Notes: a model not told the origin generated them from the letters alone. A stretch of 64,000 bases of DNA from Aromatoleum tolulyticum (GCF_900156155.1 NZ_FTMD01000020.1:1-64000), one strand, 5' to 3'; shown: positions 32,001 to 39,638, numbered from the stretch's first letter. Made by a program: numbers and translations.

Positions 32001-34935
32001 AGATCGTGCCGTCCTCATAGTTCCAGCCGTTCGCCGCGCCGTCCGTGGTGGAAAGGTCCCACTTGGGCAGGTGAATGTGCTGGCCGATGATGTCGGTCGG
32101 CGTGCGCACCTGGTAGTCGTCCAGCTCGTAGAACTCCGGCACCAGGTTGGTGTGGTGATACATCGCGCAGTCGTACGTGTTCAGGCGCATCACCAGGGGC
32201 TCGGGCGGCTGCTGCTTGCTGATCACCGGCATCACGTCCTCCCACAGCGCGATGATGCGCTGTTGCGGGAAGTGGTAACCGGCCTTGTTGATCACCGCGT
32301 CGAACTGGATGTTGGCGCCCTTGTACACCCGTGGCGTGGTCGCGTTGAACTGCGACGCCTGCCCCGTGTACCACGACGTCATCGTCGCACCGCTATACCA
32401 GGTGCCCGCTCCCGCGGTGCTGGTCAGCTGCTTCTGCGTGTCGTCGATGCACGGTTCGGCGAACGGTGCCGCGACCGAAGGCTTGGCGCCGTTGGTCTTG
32501 AAGTTCGCCGCTGCCACCGTGGTGCCGCTCGGGTCGGCCTTGTAGCTCGCGTGCCCCGGCTTCGAGTGGAAGTTCATCGCCGCCTGCTCGGCATCCGTCC
32601 CTTCTTCGGGGAAGAACACCGCCTTCGCCGCCGTGAGCTTCTTCAGGAAGTCGACCGGGCTGGTCGTCACGATCGCCGTGGTGCCGGACAGCGTACCTTC
32701 CAGCGTGTGCCGCGGCAGACCGCCGTCCCAGCCGCCCGCCTGCGCCGGCACGAGGCCGTCCCACAGCGGGTCGGAGCCGTTGACCAGTTCCTGGGCCTTG
32801 GCCTGGGTGAGCATGTCGAGCGGCGGGGTCGGCGGACGCTGACCCATCGTGCTCTCGATGCCCGCGACCCAGAACGGATAGCCCGGGTTCTTCAGCGTGC
32901 CGTCGGTGTTCTTGTTGGCAGCGCTGCGGTCGATCTGCGCCTTGGAACCGGCGACGACGTCGACACCCGTGGCAGGGTTGGTGACGTACTTGGTGACGAC
33001 GCTCACCTTGCCCGGCATCGGCGGCATCGCCTTGCCCGGCAGCGGCACCACCGCGGGGATCGGCGCGCCGACCACCAGTTCGCCGTCGGGATAGGCGCGG
33101 GCGCCCTGGGCCGGCGTGCCGTCCTTCAGCGCATACGGCGAGCTGTGGTAGCCCTTGGTGCCGTTCGACACCGCGAGCTTCGTGCCGGCCTCGAAGGTGT
33201 CGTGCACGCGCCACATGTACCACATGCCCTGCGCGAAGTGCGGGTAGAAGTGGCAATGGTAGATCGCGTCGCCCGGCGAGCGGTTGCGGTTGCCCGAGCC
33301 GCCGTTCACCATTTCATAGGTGTAGCCGGAGCCCGGCCCGACGCCCTGCGCGTCCAGGTAGTTGGAATTGTCGTCGTTGGGGTTGAACAGCCACTGGTGG
33401 TTGTGCAGGTGATACACATGCTGCTCCTGCCCCACGTGGATGTTGCGGTACTTCACGAAGTCGCCGATGTAGCTGTGATGCACGTTGGCCGGATCCTGCG
33501 GATACAGCGCCTTCGTTGCCTTGATGCCGGTGGTGCCGGCGGGCGGCACCTGGCCCGGCTTGAGCGCCTCCAGGCCGACGTTCGCGGGAATGTCGACCAG
33601 CTGCGCCGGATCGCCGACCACGTAGGCGGTGAGGAAGAACTCCTCGTACGCACACGAGGTGCAGTCGTGCATCGGGCCGACGCCGAGGCGGTTCGCGATG
33701 ATCTCGGAACCGATGCCGCCGGAACCGTAGTTGATCATGAACGCGTCGCGCGTCGCCTGCAGCACGTAGCCGAACACCGGGTCGTTGTAGAAACCCGGGA
33801 AGGCCTGCGCGGTGGCCACTTCGTCATGGAAGATGGTGCTGAAGTCGCGGAACGGCTCGAGGCGGTTCGGGTAGGCCGGGTTGCGCTTGCCCATGCTCTC
33901 CAGCGGGTAGGTCGTCGCCGGGAAGGTGCCGTCCGGGTTCGGGCCCAGCACCACGGAGTCGATCTCGGTATGCACGATGCGCGTGCCGTCGACCGTGTTC
34001 ACCACCGGCTTGCCGGCCTTGCCTTCGCTGATCCACGGCTCTGCGTTCGGATACCGCGCCTCGTAGTTCACGATCGGCTGGCCGGCCGCGGTCAGTTCGC
34101 CCGCCGCGGCGGTCAGAATGCCGTCGCCGTTCTTGTCGGCGGCAATGCGCATTTCCTCTTCGGACAGGACGTTGCGGTACGCGCGGCCGCCCTTGGGCAG
34201 CACCGTCAGCTGGCCGAACAGGCCGCTGGAGATGTTGCCGGCGGTGCCGTCGGCACCGAAGGTCGCGCCGTAGCTCGTCACCGCGAAGGTGCCTTCACGC
34301 TCGCCGTACAGCGTGTAGGTCTTCGTCTGGCCCGGAGCCGCCAGCGAACTCAGGTTCTTGCCGACGTTGTCGCCCATGTCGGCGATGCTGTTGACCGCCT
34401 GCATGCCCTGCGCGAAGAAGCCCACGTTGCGGTCGGCGACCTGGTCGTCGATGTGCATCTCCGGCGGCACCGCGTCGCGCGGGTTGGCCGTCGGGCTCAG
34501 CAGGTTGGTCAGGTTGACGGTCAGGCATTCGCCCGCGCCGATGCGCAGCACCAGCGGACGCGGCCGCTTGTCGGCGCGCAGCTTGACGTTGCCGGCGGAC
34601 TTCGTGCCGCCCGCGGCGAGCGTCTTGCCGCTCGAATCCACCACGTCTTCCTCGAGCGCGAACATCATGCCGTTGATGTTCTGCGCGCCGAGCCGGTTGT
34701 ACATCAAGGGCTGGTCGAGTGCCACGACATTGGCCACCAGCGTTTTCGTGCACGCGATGGCGGCGGTCGTCGTCGTTCCGCCACCACCGCCACCACCACT
34801 CGGCGGAGCTGCCTGAGCCTGGCCGGCGACGAACAGTGTCGCCCCGGTCAGCATCAGCAGGCCGGCCAGCTGCTTCAGCCGGCCCTGATAGCCGGCTGCG
34901 GCTGGCGCCCGCCCTTTCGGATAAAGGTACTTCAT
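29098..34935 (-). CDS. Giant multicopper oxidase, MofA/OmpB-like
   Basis: A 1945-aa exported protein, much larger than laccases (about 500 aa) and than the 1662 aa I recall for Leptothrix MofA. Signal peptide (LLMLTGATLFVAGQAQA) then a Gly/Thr linker. Copper-ligand motifs: HLHNHQW near 508, HCHFYPHFAQGM near 559 (the HCHx3Hx4M type-1/type-3 signature), QHIHLPKW near 951, HDHYGPSTHQQIGL near 1055, and GLHGHVW near 1851. Several cupredoxin domains surround them. The HCH motif in the first third shows a motif order permuted relative to laccases. Related giants oxidise Mn(II) or serve metal reduction; substrate here is unproven. Start 34935 follows GGGGG. A sigma-54 promoter lies upstream; SCO, cytochrome and SurA-like genes follow. 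Confidence 0.9.
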   Translation of the reverse strand: MKYLYPKGRAPAAAGYQGRLKQLAGLLMLTGATLFVAGQAQAAPPSGGGGGGGTTTTAAIACTKTLVANVVALDQPLMYNRLGAQNINGMMFALEEDVVDSSGKTLAAGGTKSAGNVKLRADKRPRPLVLRIGAGECLTVNLTNLLSPTANPRDAVPPEMHIDDQVADRNVGFFAQGMQAVNSIADMGDNVGKNLSSLAAPGQTKTYTLYGEREGTFAVTSYGATFGADGTAGNISSGLFGQLTVLPKGGRAYRNVLSEEEMRIAADKNGDGILTAAAGELTAAGQPIVNYEARYPNAEPWISEGKAGKPVVNTVDGTRIVHTEIDSVVLGPNPDGTFPATTYPLESMGKRNPAYPNRLEPFRDFSTIFHDEVATAQAFPGFYNDPVFGYVLQATRDAFMINYGSGGIGSEIIANRLGVGPMHDCTSCAYEEFFLTAYVVGDPAQLVDIPANVGLEALKPGQVPPAGTTGIKATKALYPQDPANVHHSYIGDFVKYRNIHVGQEQHVYHLHNHQWLFNPNDDNSNYLDAQGVGPGSGYTYEMVNGGSGNRNRSPGDAIYHCHFYPHFAQGMWYMWRVHDTFEAGTKLAVSNGTKGYHSSPYALKDGTPAQGARAYPDGELVVGAPIPAVVPLPGKAMPPMPGKVSVVTKYVTNPATGVDVVAGSKAQIDRSAANKNTDGTLKNPGYPFWVAGIESTMGQRPPTPPLDMLTQAKAQELVNGSDPLWDGLVPAQAGGWDGGLPRHTLEGTLSGTTAIVTTSPVDFLKKLTAAKAVFFPEEGTDAEQAAMNFHSKPGHASYKADPSGTTVAAANFKTNGAKPSVAAPFAEPCIDDTQKQLTSTAGAGTWYSGATMTSWYTGQASQFNATTPRVYKGANIQFDAVINKAGYHFPQQRIIALWEDVMPVISKQQPPEPLVMRLNTYDCAMYHHTNLVPEFYELDDYQVRTPTDIIGQHIHLPKWDLSTTDGAANGWNYEDGTISPGAIVERIHAVRHFNHCTEPTDPRDGTNVCPVPKAHPYFGQFNRPDWMGARTTQQRWYSDPLLNQYNIDRGLGNIFTHDHYGPSTHQQIGLYATVLTEPAGSKWYQAETGAPLYTRADGGPTSWQAVISSGDIDGDKIDDSYREFYLEFTDFQHAYEAGVYVGAGPDGIPDPVKYPTGPDSFRFAINPPAKKTTLPIFPDMQRIVAGGEKVGCPVRPCPQAISADDPGMFVVNYRNEPVALRIYDPTKIGPDGKPGMQADGLAGDLAYALQSRTDRKIAAFNEAPGAIRQATGPTGGITTFPPHINKAGDKPGDPFTPMLRTYAGDTVRVRVQAGGQEEAHSVSIHGVKWLQAGSAFGAAGNSGWRNGQMVGISEQFSLGMPVAMYADATRTEADYLYSINASIEGYWNGSWGVMRNYAELQPDLFAVPNNPLPVGVTNSADFTGICPNNYVDPKLGVLPVKQRNFNVVVALANDVLSNPLGLNIGMAGSDGKHVGGALDANGGTLVYNSRPTSIPAATIIDEVTGQSITIGGKSGPLHDPTAIMYVRKDDLDATTGKLKAGVPVEPLVLRAASGECVNVVLENRLPAVMPDLPSPNLMSPVVVRDRYGAVGTTSFNNNLMRPSAHAGLHTQLLMYDVTKSDGTNVGINPVQTVAPRANATDAYPTTSYQYYVGDLGRAYSAQTSTIKKATDTVTAVGIEFGGVNIIPADKVKQTQKGLNGAFVAMPPESTWVEDSNMRAAATVTKTSKPELATYRDFALQWAKGLNMRWANGEPVENVAAEGPMIHEDPEDNSAMAVNYKVEPLWYRFQKAPDAPFGHANGAGFAAVPNANMAYSNSLVGGDPETPVLTVGRGMPFRIHVVQASGGSRMGTFGLHGHVWQRDPYRANNTDISGYPSRKFGVGSTRILFNPLGMFLGGQESILPAAHFTFNLASAGGANAVPGDYLYRDFESLGNLGGRWGIVRVQ

Positions 34936-35051
34936 CGTCGTTCCCCCCACGGTTACAACGCTTTGGCCCGCGGTGTGCTGCAGACCCCGGACCCGTGTCC
35001 GGCGGACTGCACCGGGCGCGAGCCAAAATGGGAAAATCCCGTGGGCTATCT

Positions 35052-35067
35052 CGCAATGGTCGTGCCA
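35052..35067 (-). promoter_or_regulatory. Sigma-54 promoter of the multicopper oxidase gene
   Basis: On the minus strand TGGCACGACCATTGCG is a complete match to TGGCACG-N4-TTGC. It lies 117 bases before the ATG, and the GGGGAAGATTCCCC palindrome begins about 53 bases upstream, the usual distance for an enhancer-binding activator. Confidence 0.85.
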
Positions 35068-35119
35068 TTACAAAAAATCACGTTTTTTCAATGACTTGAT
35101 TTTTTCGTGGGCGAAAAGC

Positions 35120-35166
35120 GGGGAAGATTCCCCAGTTTTTCCCCGTAGTGCGGGTGGGGTTTCCCC
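35120..35166. promoter_or_regulatory. Probable activator sites (GGGGAA-N2-TTCCCC) for the oxidase promoter
   Basis: GGGGAAGATTCCCC at 35120-35133 is a palindrome with perfect 6-bp arms; TTCCCC at 35139-35144 and GGGGTTTCCCC at 35156-35166 follow in phase with about 1.5 to 2 helical turns. Near-identical sequence occurs at 38950 and 39625. Best guess: binding sites of the NtrC-type regulator encoded at 41.8-43.2 kb. Confidence 0.65.
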
Positions 35167-35428
35167 ACGCAAACCCTGCAGTGACGCGGCTTACCCTGAT
35201 CGGGTTGCATCGAAAGTCTTACCGGATACGCCAAAGTCATTGCTGCGGGTACGCGACAACTTGTGACAAATTTGGCTTTGGCGAACGATTGCCCATGTTG
35301 GGCGTGCGGATTCGACGAGATCGCGTTAAATCGGGGACAGCGCCCCGGAATTGGGGAATGGTCCCGGTGGACGGGCGCGGAGGGGCGTGGGGGCGTTAAC
35401 GGGCTCCTGTTGCCCCCGGGATCCAGTC

Positions 35429-35715
35429 CCTCCCCCTTCAACGGGGGCGGAGCAGGGGTTTCGGCGAGCACTGCTCGCTGCCTGCGGAGCGGCGAGGCGA
35501 AGCCGAAACTACCGGCCAGGAGGGGGACGTGTTTCGCAGGTCTGTTTAACCCACCCCCGCCCCAACCGTCCCCTTCCTTCGTGTGTCGCAGTGCTATTAG
35601 CAGGTACCTTCCCCTTCAAGGGGGCGAAGACGGGGTTTCGCGGAGCACTGCTCCGCGCCGTCTGAGCGACGGAGTGAAGCGGAGGCTCCCAGGACAGGAT
35701 GGGGGTGGGTTTCCT
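35429..35715. repeat. Two copies of an intergenic palindromic repeat
   Basis: Copy one (about 35429-35534) and copy two (about 35599-35715) share a CCCTTCAA-GGGGGCG palindrome, then GGGGTTTCG, GAGCACTGCTC and a GAAGC-rich tail. They lie between the oxidase promoter and the 3' end of the outer-membrane protein gene; the remaining bases of this 795-base gap hold no gene that I can support. Related palindromes recur at 41.49-41.72 kb. Confidence 0.65.
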
Positions 35716-35730
35716 GTGGGCAGCCGCCGA

Positions 35731-36696
35731 TCAAAACGCGACCGTCGTCCCCAGCACCGCGCTCCAGCGCGGCGTGAGCTGCACGCCGTTCACATGCTGG
35801 TAGATCGGGCGCTGGTAATACGCGTAGAGCTGCCAGTGCGGCGACATCTGCCAGTTGATGCCCGGACTCAGTGCGACGGTCGTCGAGCCCGTATCCTCCG
35901 GCTCGGCCTCCGCGCCGCGGTCGCGCGCCTTGAAGGCGACGTTGAGCTGCACCGGAATGCTCAGGCGCTCGCTGATCGGCTTCACCCAGCCGAAGTCCAG
36001 GTGCGTGCGATGCCCCGGGCGATAGTCGTCACGCTCGGCGGTGGCGAACTCCGCCGCCAGGCTCGCAAAGGCGGTCGAACCGCCCACCAGTTCCATGCGC
36101 CAGTGCGCCCCCAGCAGCACGTCGGTGGTGCCGCTGCCCGGCTGCAGGCTGCGCTCCGCCTCCTCGCCGTCGCCGTTCTTGACGTCGCTGCGGCCGGTGG
36201 GCAGCTTCACGCCGAAGCTCACACCGACGCCCTGCTCGCGGCCGCCCAGGAGCTCGTGCCGCGCCTTGATGCGCAGGTCGCCGAGTTCGCGGAAATCCCA
36301 GCTCTCCGGGATGTGGTGCACCTCGCCGTCGTGGCGGTGGTGGTGGATGTGCTTGTGGTCGCGGTCGATCAGCGGCAGCGTCATGCCCAGCGTCCAGTCC
36401 GGCGCGAGATCGCGTTCCAGCGTGAGCAGCAGGTTGCGATTGACGGTGCGTTTCTCGTCGTGGTGGCGCCGGATCTCGCCCACCGAGACATTGTCGTCGC
36501 CATGCATCGCGTGGCGCTGGTCGATGAACTCGAAGCGCAGGTCGAGGCGGGTATTGCCCGCAAGACCGGCGTTCATGAACGCCGAGCTGGTATTCACGGA
36601 GCAGAAGGTGGCGCCGCAGGACGCGACGGCGGCGAGCGGTGCGGACAGCGACAGCGCAAGAACGCTCGCTGCAAGCGGACGGAGGATGCAGGACAT
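35731..36696 (-). CDS. Outer-membrane beta-barrel protein with His-rich loop
   Basis: A 321-aa protein with signal peptide (about 1-25) and a mature start SCGATFCSVNTS. Alternating hydrophobic beta-strands (TRLDLRFEFID, LTLERDLAPDWTLGMTLPLI, KARHELLGG, VGVSFGVKLPTGRSD, QLYAYYQRPIYQ) end in a terminal Phe (VLGTTVAF), as outer-membrane barrels do. A striking HKHIHHHRHDGEVHH loop near residues 113-127 probably binds metal. It belongs to the transporter/phenol-degradation-MetA-like barrel group. It follows the DUF2946 gene by 77 bases in the same direction. The His loop and position beside the oxidase suggest a metal-related function; none is proven. Confidence 0.75.
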   Translation of the reverse strand: MSCILRPLAASVLALSLSAPLAAVASCGATFCSVNTSSAFMNAGLAGNTRLDLRFEFIDQRHAMHGDDNVSVGEIRRHHDEKRTVNRNLLLTLERDLAPDWTLGMTLPLIDRDHKHIHHHRHDGEVHHIPESWDFRELGDLRIKARHELLGGREQGVGVSFGVKLPTGRSDVKNGDGEEAERSLQPGSGTTDVLLGAHWRMELVGGSTAFASLAAEFATAERDDYRPGHRTHLDFGWVKPISERLSIPVQLNVAFKARDRGAEAEPEDTGSTTVALSPGINWQMSPHWQLYAYYQRPIYQHVNGVQLTPRWSAVLGTTVAF

Positions 36697-36773
36697 GATG
36701 GCTCCCTCGCCCCGGGCGCCGCGGGCAGCGGGCGGCCGGAGGGCTGAAAACGGAATCGGCAGGCAGCGGCCGT

Positions 36774-37175
36774 TCAGCCGATGCCGGGTGCGGTCGCGGG
36801 GATTCCGTCAGCAGCAGGGGGCGCACGCGGCGGCGGCGCAAGGTCGCGCCACGCCAGCGCGCGTGGCAGGGCACGGTCGGCGCCCGCGAGGACGGGCGCA
36901 GCAGCGGGGAGGAAGAACCACTCCGCCGCGGGCGGCGGACCGGAGGCGAGGCGCACGGCCGAGCAGCAGCAGTCCTGGCAGCGATGGCCGGCGGGGTGCT
37001 GCTCCTGCGCCTTGTCGTTCTTGGCCGCCGCCCGGCAGATGTCCGAACCGGGCACCGCAGCGCGCGGCGCAGTGTTGCCCAGCGCGAGGATGGGCGCCAG
37101 CCACAATACGAAGGCCAGCACGGCGACGACGACGCGTTCGCCCCGCTGGCGCGGCAAGGTGCCGAACGCCGTCAC
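36774..37175 (-). CDS. DUF2946 family protein
   Basis: A 133-aa protein with an N-terminal hydrophobic segment (VVVAVLAFVLWLAPILALG) and a cluster HPAGHRCQDCCCSAVRL that fits the DUF2946 family (short membrane or exported proteins with His and Cys, often beside TonB receptors, SCO or copper genes). The tail is Pro/Ala-rich. The GTG start at 37175 has GAGG upstream and no ATG alternative. Probably co-transcribed with the downstream barrel gene. Function unknown; a copper link is inferred only from the cysteines and neighbours. Confidence 0.65.
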   Translation of the reverse strand: MTAFGTLPRQRGERVVVAVLAFVLWLAPILALGNTAPRAAVPGSDICRAAAKNDKAQEQHPAGHRCQDCCCSAVRLASGPPPAAEWFFLPAAAPVLAGADRALPRALAWRDLAPPPRAPPAADGIPATAPGIG

Positions 37176-37347
37176 GGCCGCCTCGCCGTGCTACGCGATC
37201 CGGACCGGCAGCGGATATCGTCCGTGCTCATCGTCGTCGTTCCGAACGTCCGGCCAACGCTCCGCCCGAGCGCGCCCAAGGGCGCTGCCGAACGGCATGG
37301 CGTCGCCGGATCGATAATGATCCAAGATTCTCGTCAGGGACCAGGCG

Positions 37348-37836
37348 TCACAGGGTGCACTGGCCGCTATCGAGGCACTTCTGATAAACGCATTGCGCGG
37401 CCAGCCCCTTCAAGGTCCCGTCGCCCGTAGGCTCCGAACTGGCGTAAGCAATGATTCCGTCATAGGCTTCGGCGGAAATCGCCAGCTCCTTGCTCGTCGG
37501 CAGGGACATGAGATAGAACGCCTTGTCCTCGACCTGGGCAACAAGCCCAACGGCCTCCAGCGGCTTGCCCTGGTCGATCTTCTGGTCCGCGCCATAGACC
37601 TTGGAGACCAGATTGTCGATGATCGACACCTGCTTGCCCTTTGGTTCGGCCCCATACATGGCCTTCACCGCCGACTCCAATCCGGAAAGGGACTCTTCGC
37701 AGCCTCCGATCGTGAAGCCGATATCGTAGGGAATATTCGGTACGACAGTTCCGGGCTTTCCGGCGCTTGCGATACCCGCGAAGAGCACCATAGGAACCGC
37801 CACGGCGGCGATGAGGGTACGAATCTTCCTGGCCAT
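37348..37836 (-). CDS. Small secreted helical protein, paralogue A
   Basis: A 162-aa protein with a clear signal peptide (MARKIRTLIAAVAVPMVLFAGIASA) and GGAGG six bases before the ATG. The mature part has four cysteines (GGCEES near residue 45; CVYQKC and QCTL at the end), suggesting disulfides. The segment IIDNLVSKVYGADQKIDQGK and the following LVAQVEDKAFYL align with the second small secreted protein at 38.2 kb, so the two are diverged tandem paralogues. The helical repeat resembles FIMAH-type domains (…L..K...A..KL..GK..dA...L…), weakly. No function known. Confidence 0.7.
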   Translation of the reverse strand: MARKIRTLIAAVAVPMVLFAGIASAGKPGTVVPNIPYDIGFTIGGCEESLSGLESAVKAMYGAEPKGKQVSIIDNLVSKVYGADQKIDQGKPLEAVGLVAQVEDKAFYLMSLPTSKELAISAEAYDGIIAYASSEPTGDGTLKGLAAQCVYQKCLDSGQCTL

Positions 37837-38221
37837 TTCAAGCCTCCATCAGGATCAGGGATCTCGGCACAAATCCGCGGGCGCATGCCCAGGAATTCGG
37901 TTATTCACTCACTTCTTCGCGTGCTTCCTTTACGACAGGCAAGGGACATACCGTGCCGGTACCGCCCTGCGAATGCATTGATTCGCATCTATCGGGTTGA
38001 CGCCGCTGGCGGCTGTTTCGCCAGCCCCGCGCACACCCTGGACAAACTCCCTTGCATGCCTGTGCGAGCGCTGCGCCTCACCGGCGCGCATGACGCCCGC
38101 CTCCTGCCAACCGGGATGGCCGCATTCATGGCTCATCTCCCGTCATGGGGCAGGGGAATTACAGCAGCCGGAACTCGGGTGCCGGCCTCGAACTCGGAAC
38201 AGTCACCTCGCCCTCCCCCCC
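37837..38221. other. Intergenic region between the two small secreted paralogues
   Basis: About 385 bases. A hairpin CTGGCG-N7-CGCCAG occurs near 38008-38026, and GGGGAATT at 38153-38160 resembles a half-site of the activator palindrome, but no good sigma-54 promoter was found for paralogue A. No gene is supported here. Confidence 0.5.
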
Positions 38222-38587
38222 TTACTGCGAAGCGCCCACGCACGCGATAGCGACCGTCGCGGCGTTGTTGATGTCCGTCGCAGATTCCAGCTTGGGTTTC
38301 GGCGCGTCGGCAAGTTCGGTCGCCTTCGCAGCTACCGCAACGAGGATATCGATTGCATCCGAGGGCTTATTGAGTGCGAGCTTGGCGCTGGCCGCATCGA
38401 CCTTCGCGAGCATGTTCGTCCTGTTCGCGTCGGCCGTACCGCCGAGGAACTTGCCAGCGACGATCGCATCTTTGACGTAACCGACTTCGAGTGAGCAGGT
38501 CTCTGCATTACTGGCTTGGGCCATCCCTGCACCGAAAGCGAAGGGAAGAGCAGCGATCGCGACGAGAGTACGAATGTTCTTGGCCAT
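38222..38587 (-). CDS. Small secreted helical protein, paralogue B
   Basis: A 121-aa protein with a signal peptide MAKNIRTLVAIAALPFAFGAGMAQA nearly matching that of paralogue A. The mature part has two cysteines (ETCSLEVGY and VAIACV), likely one disulfide, around a helical core NRTNMLAKVDAASAKLALNK and ILVAVAAKATEL. It is preceded by a sigma-54 promoter match 133 bases upstream and a leader hairpin (GGGGTC ... GACCCC, 38623-38638). Function unknown; co-regulation with the oxidase and secretion genes suggests an extracellular or periplasmic partner. Confidence 0.72.
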   Translation of the reverse strand: MAKNIRTLVAIAALPFAFGAGMAQASNAETCSLEVGYVKDAIVAGKFLGGTADANRTNMLAKVDAASAKLALNKPSDAIDILVAVAAKATELADAPKPKLESATDINNAATVAIACVGASQ

Positions 38588-38719
38588 TTCAGAATCTCCG
38601 AAGGGTAAGATTTATTTGGCTCGGGGTCCGCAGACCCCTCGCCTGACACCACGTCGGCCGATGAAACGCTGGCAGTTCGAACCGGCGGATGCGTTACGGG
38701 AAGGTCCCGCGGGACATAC

Positions 38720-38735
38720 AGCAACCGCTGTGCCA
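38720..38735 (-). promoter_or_regulatory. Sigma-54 promoter of small secreted protein B
   Basis: On the minus strand TGGCACAGCGGTTGCT matches TGGCACG-N4-TTGCW at every position but one. It lies 133 bases before the ATG. GC-rich GGGGGAAAGGCCCC-like sequence near 38790-38805 and the palindrome at 38950 are candidate activator sites upstream. Confidence 0.75.
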
Positions 38736-38949
38736 GGTATTCCGGTCGTGCCGCAACTCAGGTATTTCAAGGCTTTCACGGTTGACGCGGGGCCTTTCCC
38801 CCAATCCGGACCCCCACATCCGGGGGCCTCCATTTACAGTTTCGACATATATCGAAGGGCTTATACAGCTCGCAAGAGTGGACGTATCCCGCGGAATCAA
38901 AGGATTTGTCACGCACCTCGACGGTGCATGGGTACACCCCCCCAAAAAC

Positions 38950-38963
38950 GGGCAAGATTCCCC
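38950..38963. promoter_or_regulatory. Activator-type palindrome, one mismatch
   Basis: GGGCAAGATTCCCC differs by one base from the oxidase-promoter palindrome, and its flank (reading AAGTGGGGAATCTTGCCCGTTTTT on the other strand in two pieces) is very like the oxidase flank. It lies between the transglycosylase stop and the promoter of secreted protein B, about 215 bases upstream of the latter. Confidence 0.5.
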
Positions 38964-38968
38964 ACTTC

Positions 38969-39595
38969 TCAGGACATGCGCCCGGCGCGGCGGCCGCCAA
39001 GTCGCTCGAAGTGCTCGATCACGCGCGGCACGTAGCGGCGCGTCTCGGCGAAGGGCGGGGTTCCGCCGCTGCGCGCCACGGCCCCCGGGCCGGCGTTGTA
39101 GGCCGCCACCGCGAGCCCCACGTCGTTGCCGAACATGCCGAGCAGGCGCTTGAGATAGCGTGCGCCGCCGCGGATGTTGTCGGCGGGGTCGCGCGCGTCG
39201 GCGACGCCCATCTCGCGCGCCGTGTCGGGCATCAGCTGCATCAGCCCGACCGCCCCCTTCGGCGACACGGCCCCCGGGTCGTAGTTCGATTCGGCGCGGA
39301 TCACGGCATGGATGAGCGCCTCGGGCAGATCGTGCTCGACCGCGGCCGCGGCGACCAGCGGCGCATACGGCAGGCTGCCGGTATCGGCGGCGGGAACCGC
39401 CATGCCGGTCCCGCCAATGGGGGACTTGCCCCCGCTTGCGGGGCCGGGCGTGGCGACGATGCGCTCGAAGCCGCGGCGCGGTTCGTCGGTGAGGGTGACC
39501 GAGCCGTCGGGCTCGACCTTCATATAGACGTCGGCGTGCGCGGCCAAGGGCAGCGCGAGCCAGGCTGCGAGCAGCAGCGGGGCGGGCGAAGGCAT
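38969..39595 (-). CDS. Exported lytic transglycosylase (SLT domain) with DUF4124-like N terminus
   Basis: A 208-aa protein. Signal peptide (about 1-21), a short DUF4124-like strand pair (DVYMKVEPDGSVTLTDEPRR), a linker, then a family 1 SLT domain with catalytic E102 (IHAVIRAESNYDPGAVS), PKGAVGLMQLMP, NIRGGARYLKRLL and AAYNAGPGAV. It cleaves peptidoglycan to anhydromuropeptides. The start at 39595 has GGGAG upstream; the longer open frame starts before the promoter. It is divergent from gspG-gspF and has its own sigma-54 promoter match, so local wall opening for the secretion apparatus is a plausible role. Confidence 0.87.
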   Translation of the reverse strand: MPSPAPLLLAAWLALPLAAHADVYMKVEPDGSVTLTDEPRRGFERIVATPGPASGGKSPIGGTGMAVPAADTGSLPYAPLVAAAAVEHDLPEALIHAVIRAESNYDPGAVSPKGAVGLMQLMPDTAREMGVADARDPADNIRGGARYLKRLLGMFGNDVGLAVAAYNAGPGAVARSGGTPPFAETRRYVPRVIEHFERLGGRRAGRMS

Positions 39596-39624
39596 TCGGC
39601 GTCTCCCATTCTTGCGTCCTGACT

Positions 39625-39638
39625 GGGGAAAATTCCCC
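39625..39638. promoter_or_regulatory. Perfect GGGGAAAATTCCCC palindrome between divergent genes
   Basis: A 14-bp perfect palindrome, the best copy of the motif in the window. It is 66 bases upstream of the gspG sigma-54 promoter (proper enhancer distance) but falls inside the leader of the transglycosylase gene. Confidence 0.65.

Noticed and set aside
29086-35094. A 2002-codon open frame on the plus strand opposite the oxidase gene
   Set aside because: It is the antisense shadow of a high-GC gene: rich in His/Arg/Val without domain structure, and the minus-strand protein has a signal peptide and copper motifs.
37296-37335. GATAATGATCC near 37310 as a Fur box for the DUF2946-barrel pair
   Set aside because: Only one half matches and it is over 130 bases from the gene; too weak.
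37925-37965. GGCACGG...TTGCC upstream of secreted protein A as a sigma-54 promoter
   Set aside because: The two boxes are 5 bases too far apart (10 instead of 5 bases between GGCAC and TTGC).
38094-38109. Possible sigma-54 promoter for small secreted protein A
   Set aside because: Only TGGCA and the GC dinucleotide match; the -12 TT is GG and it is about 260 bases from the start codon. Not strong enough to list, although GGGGAATT occurs upstream.
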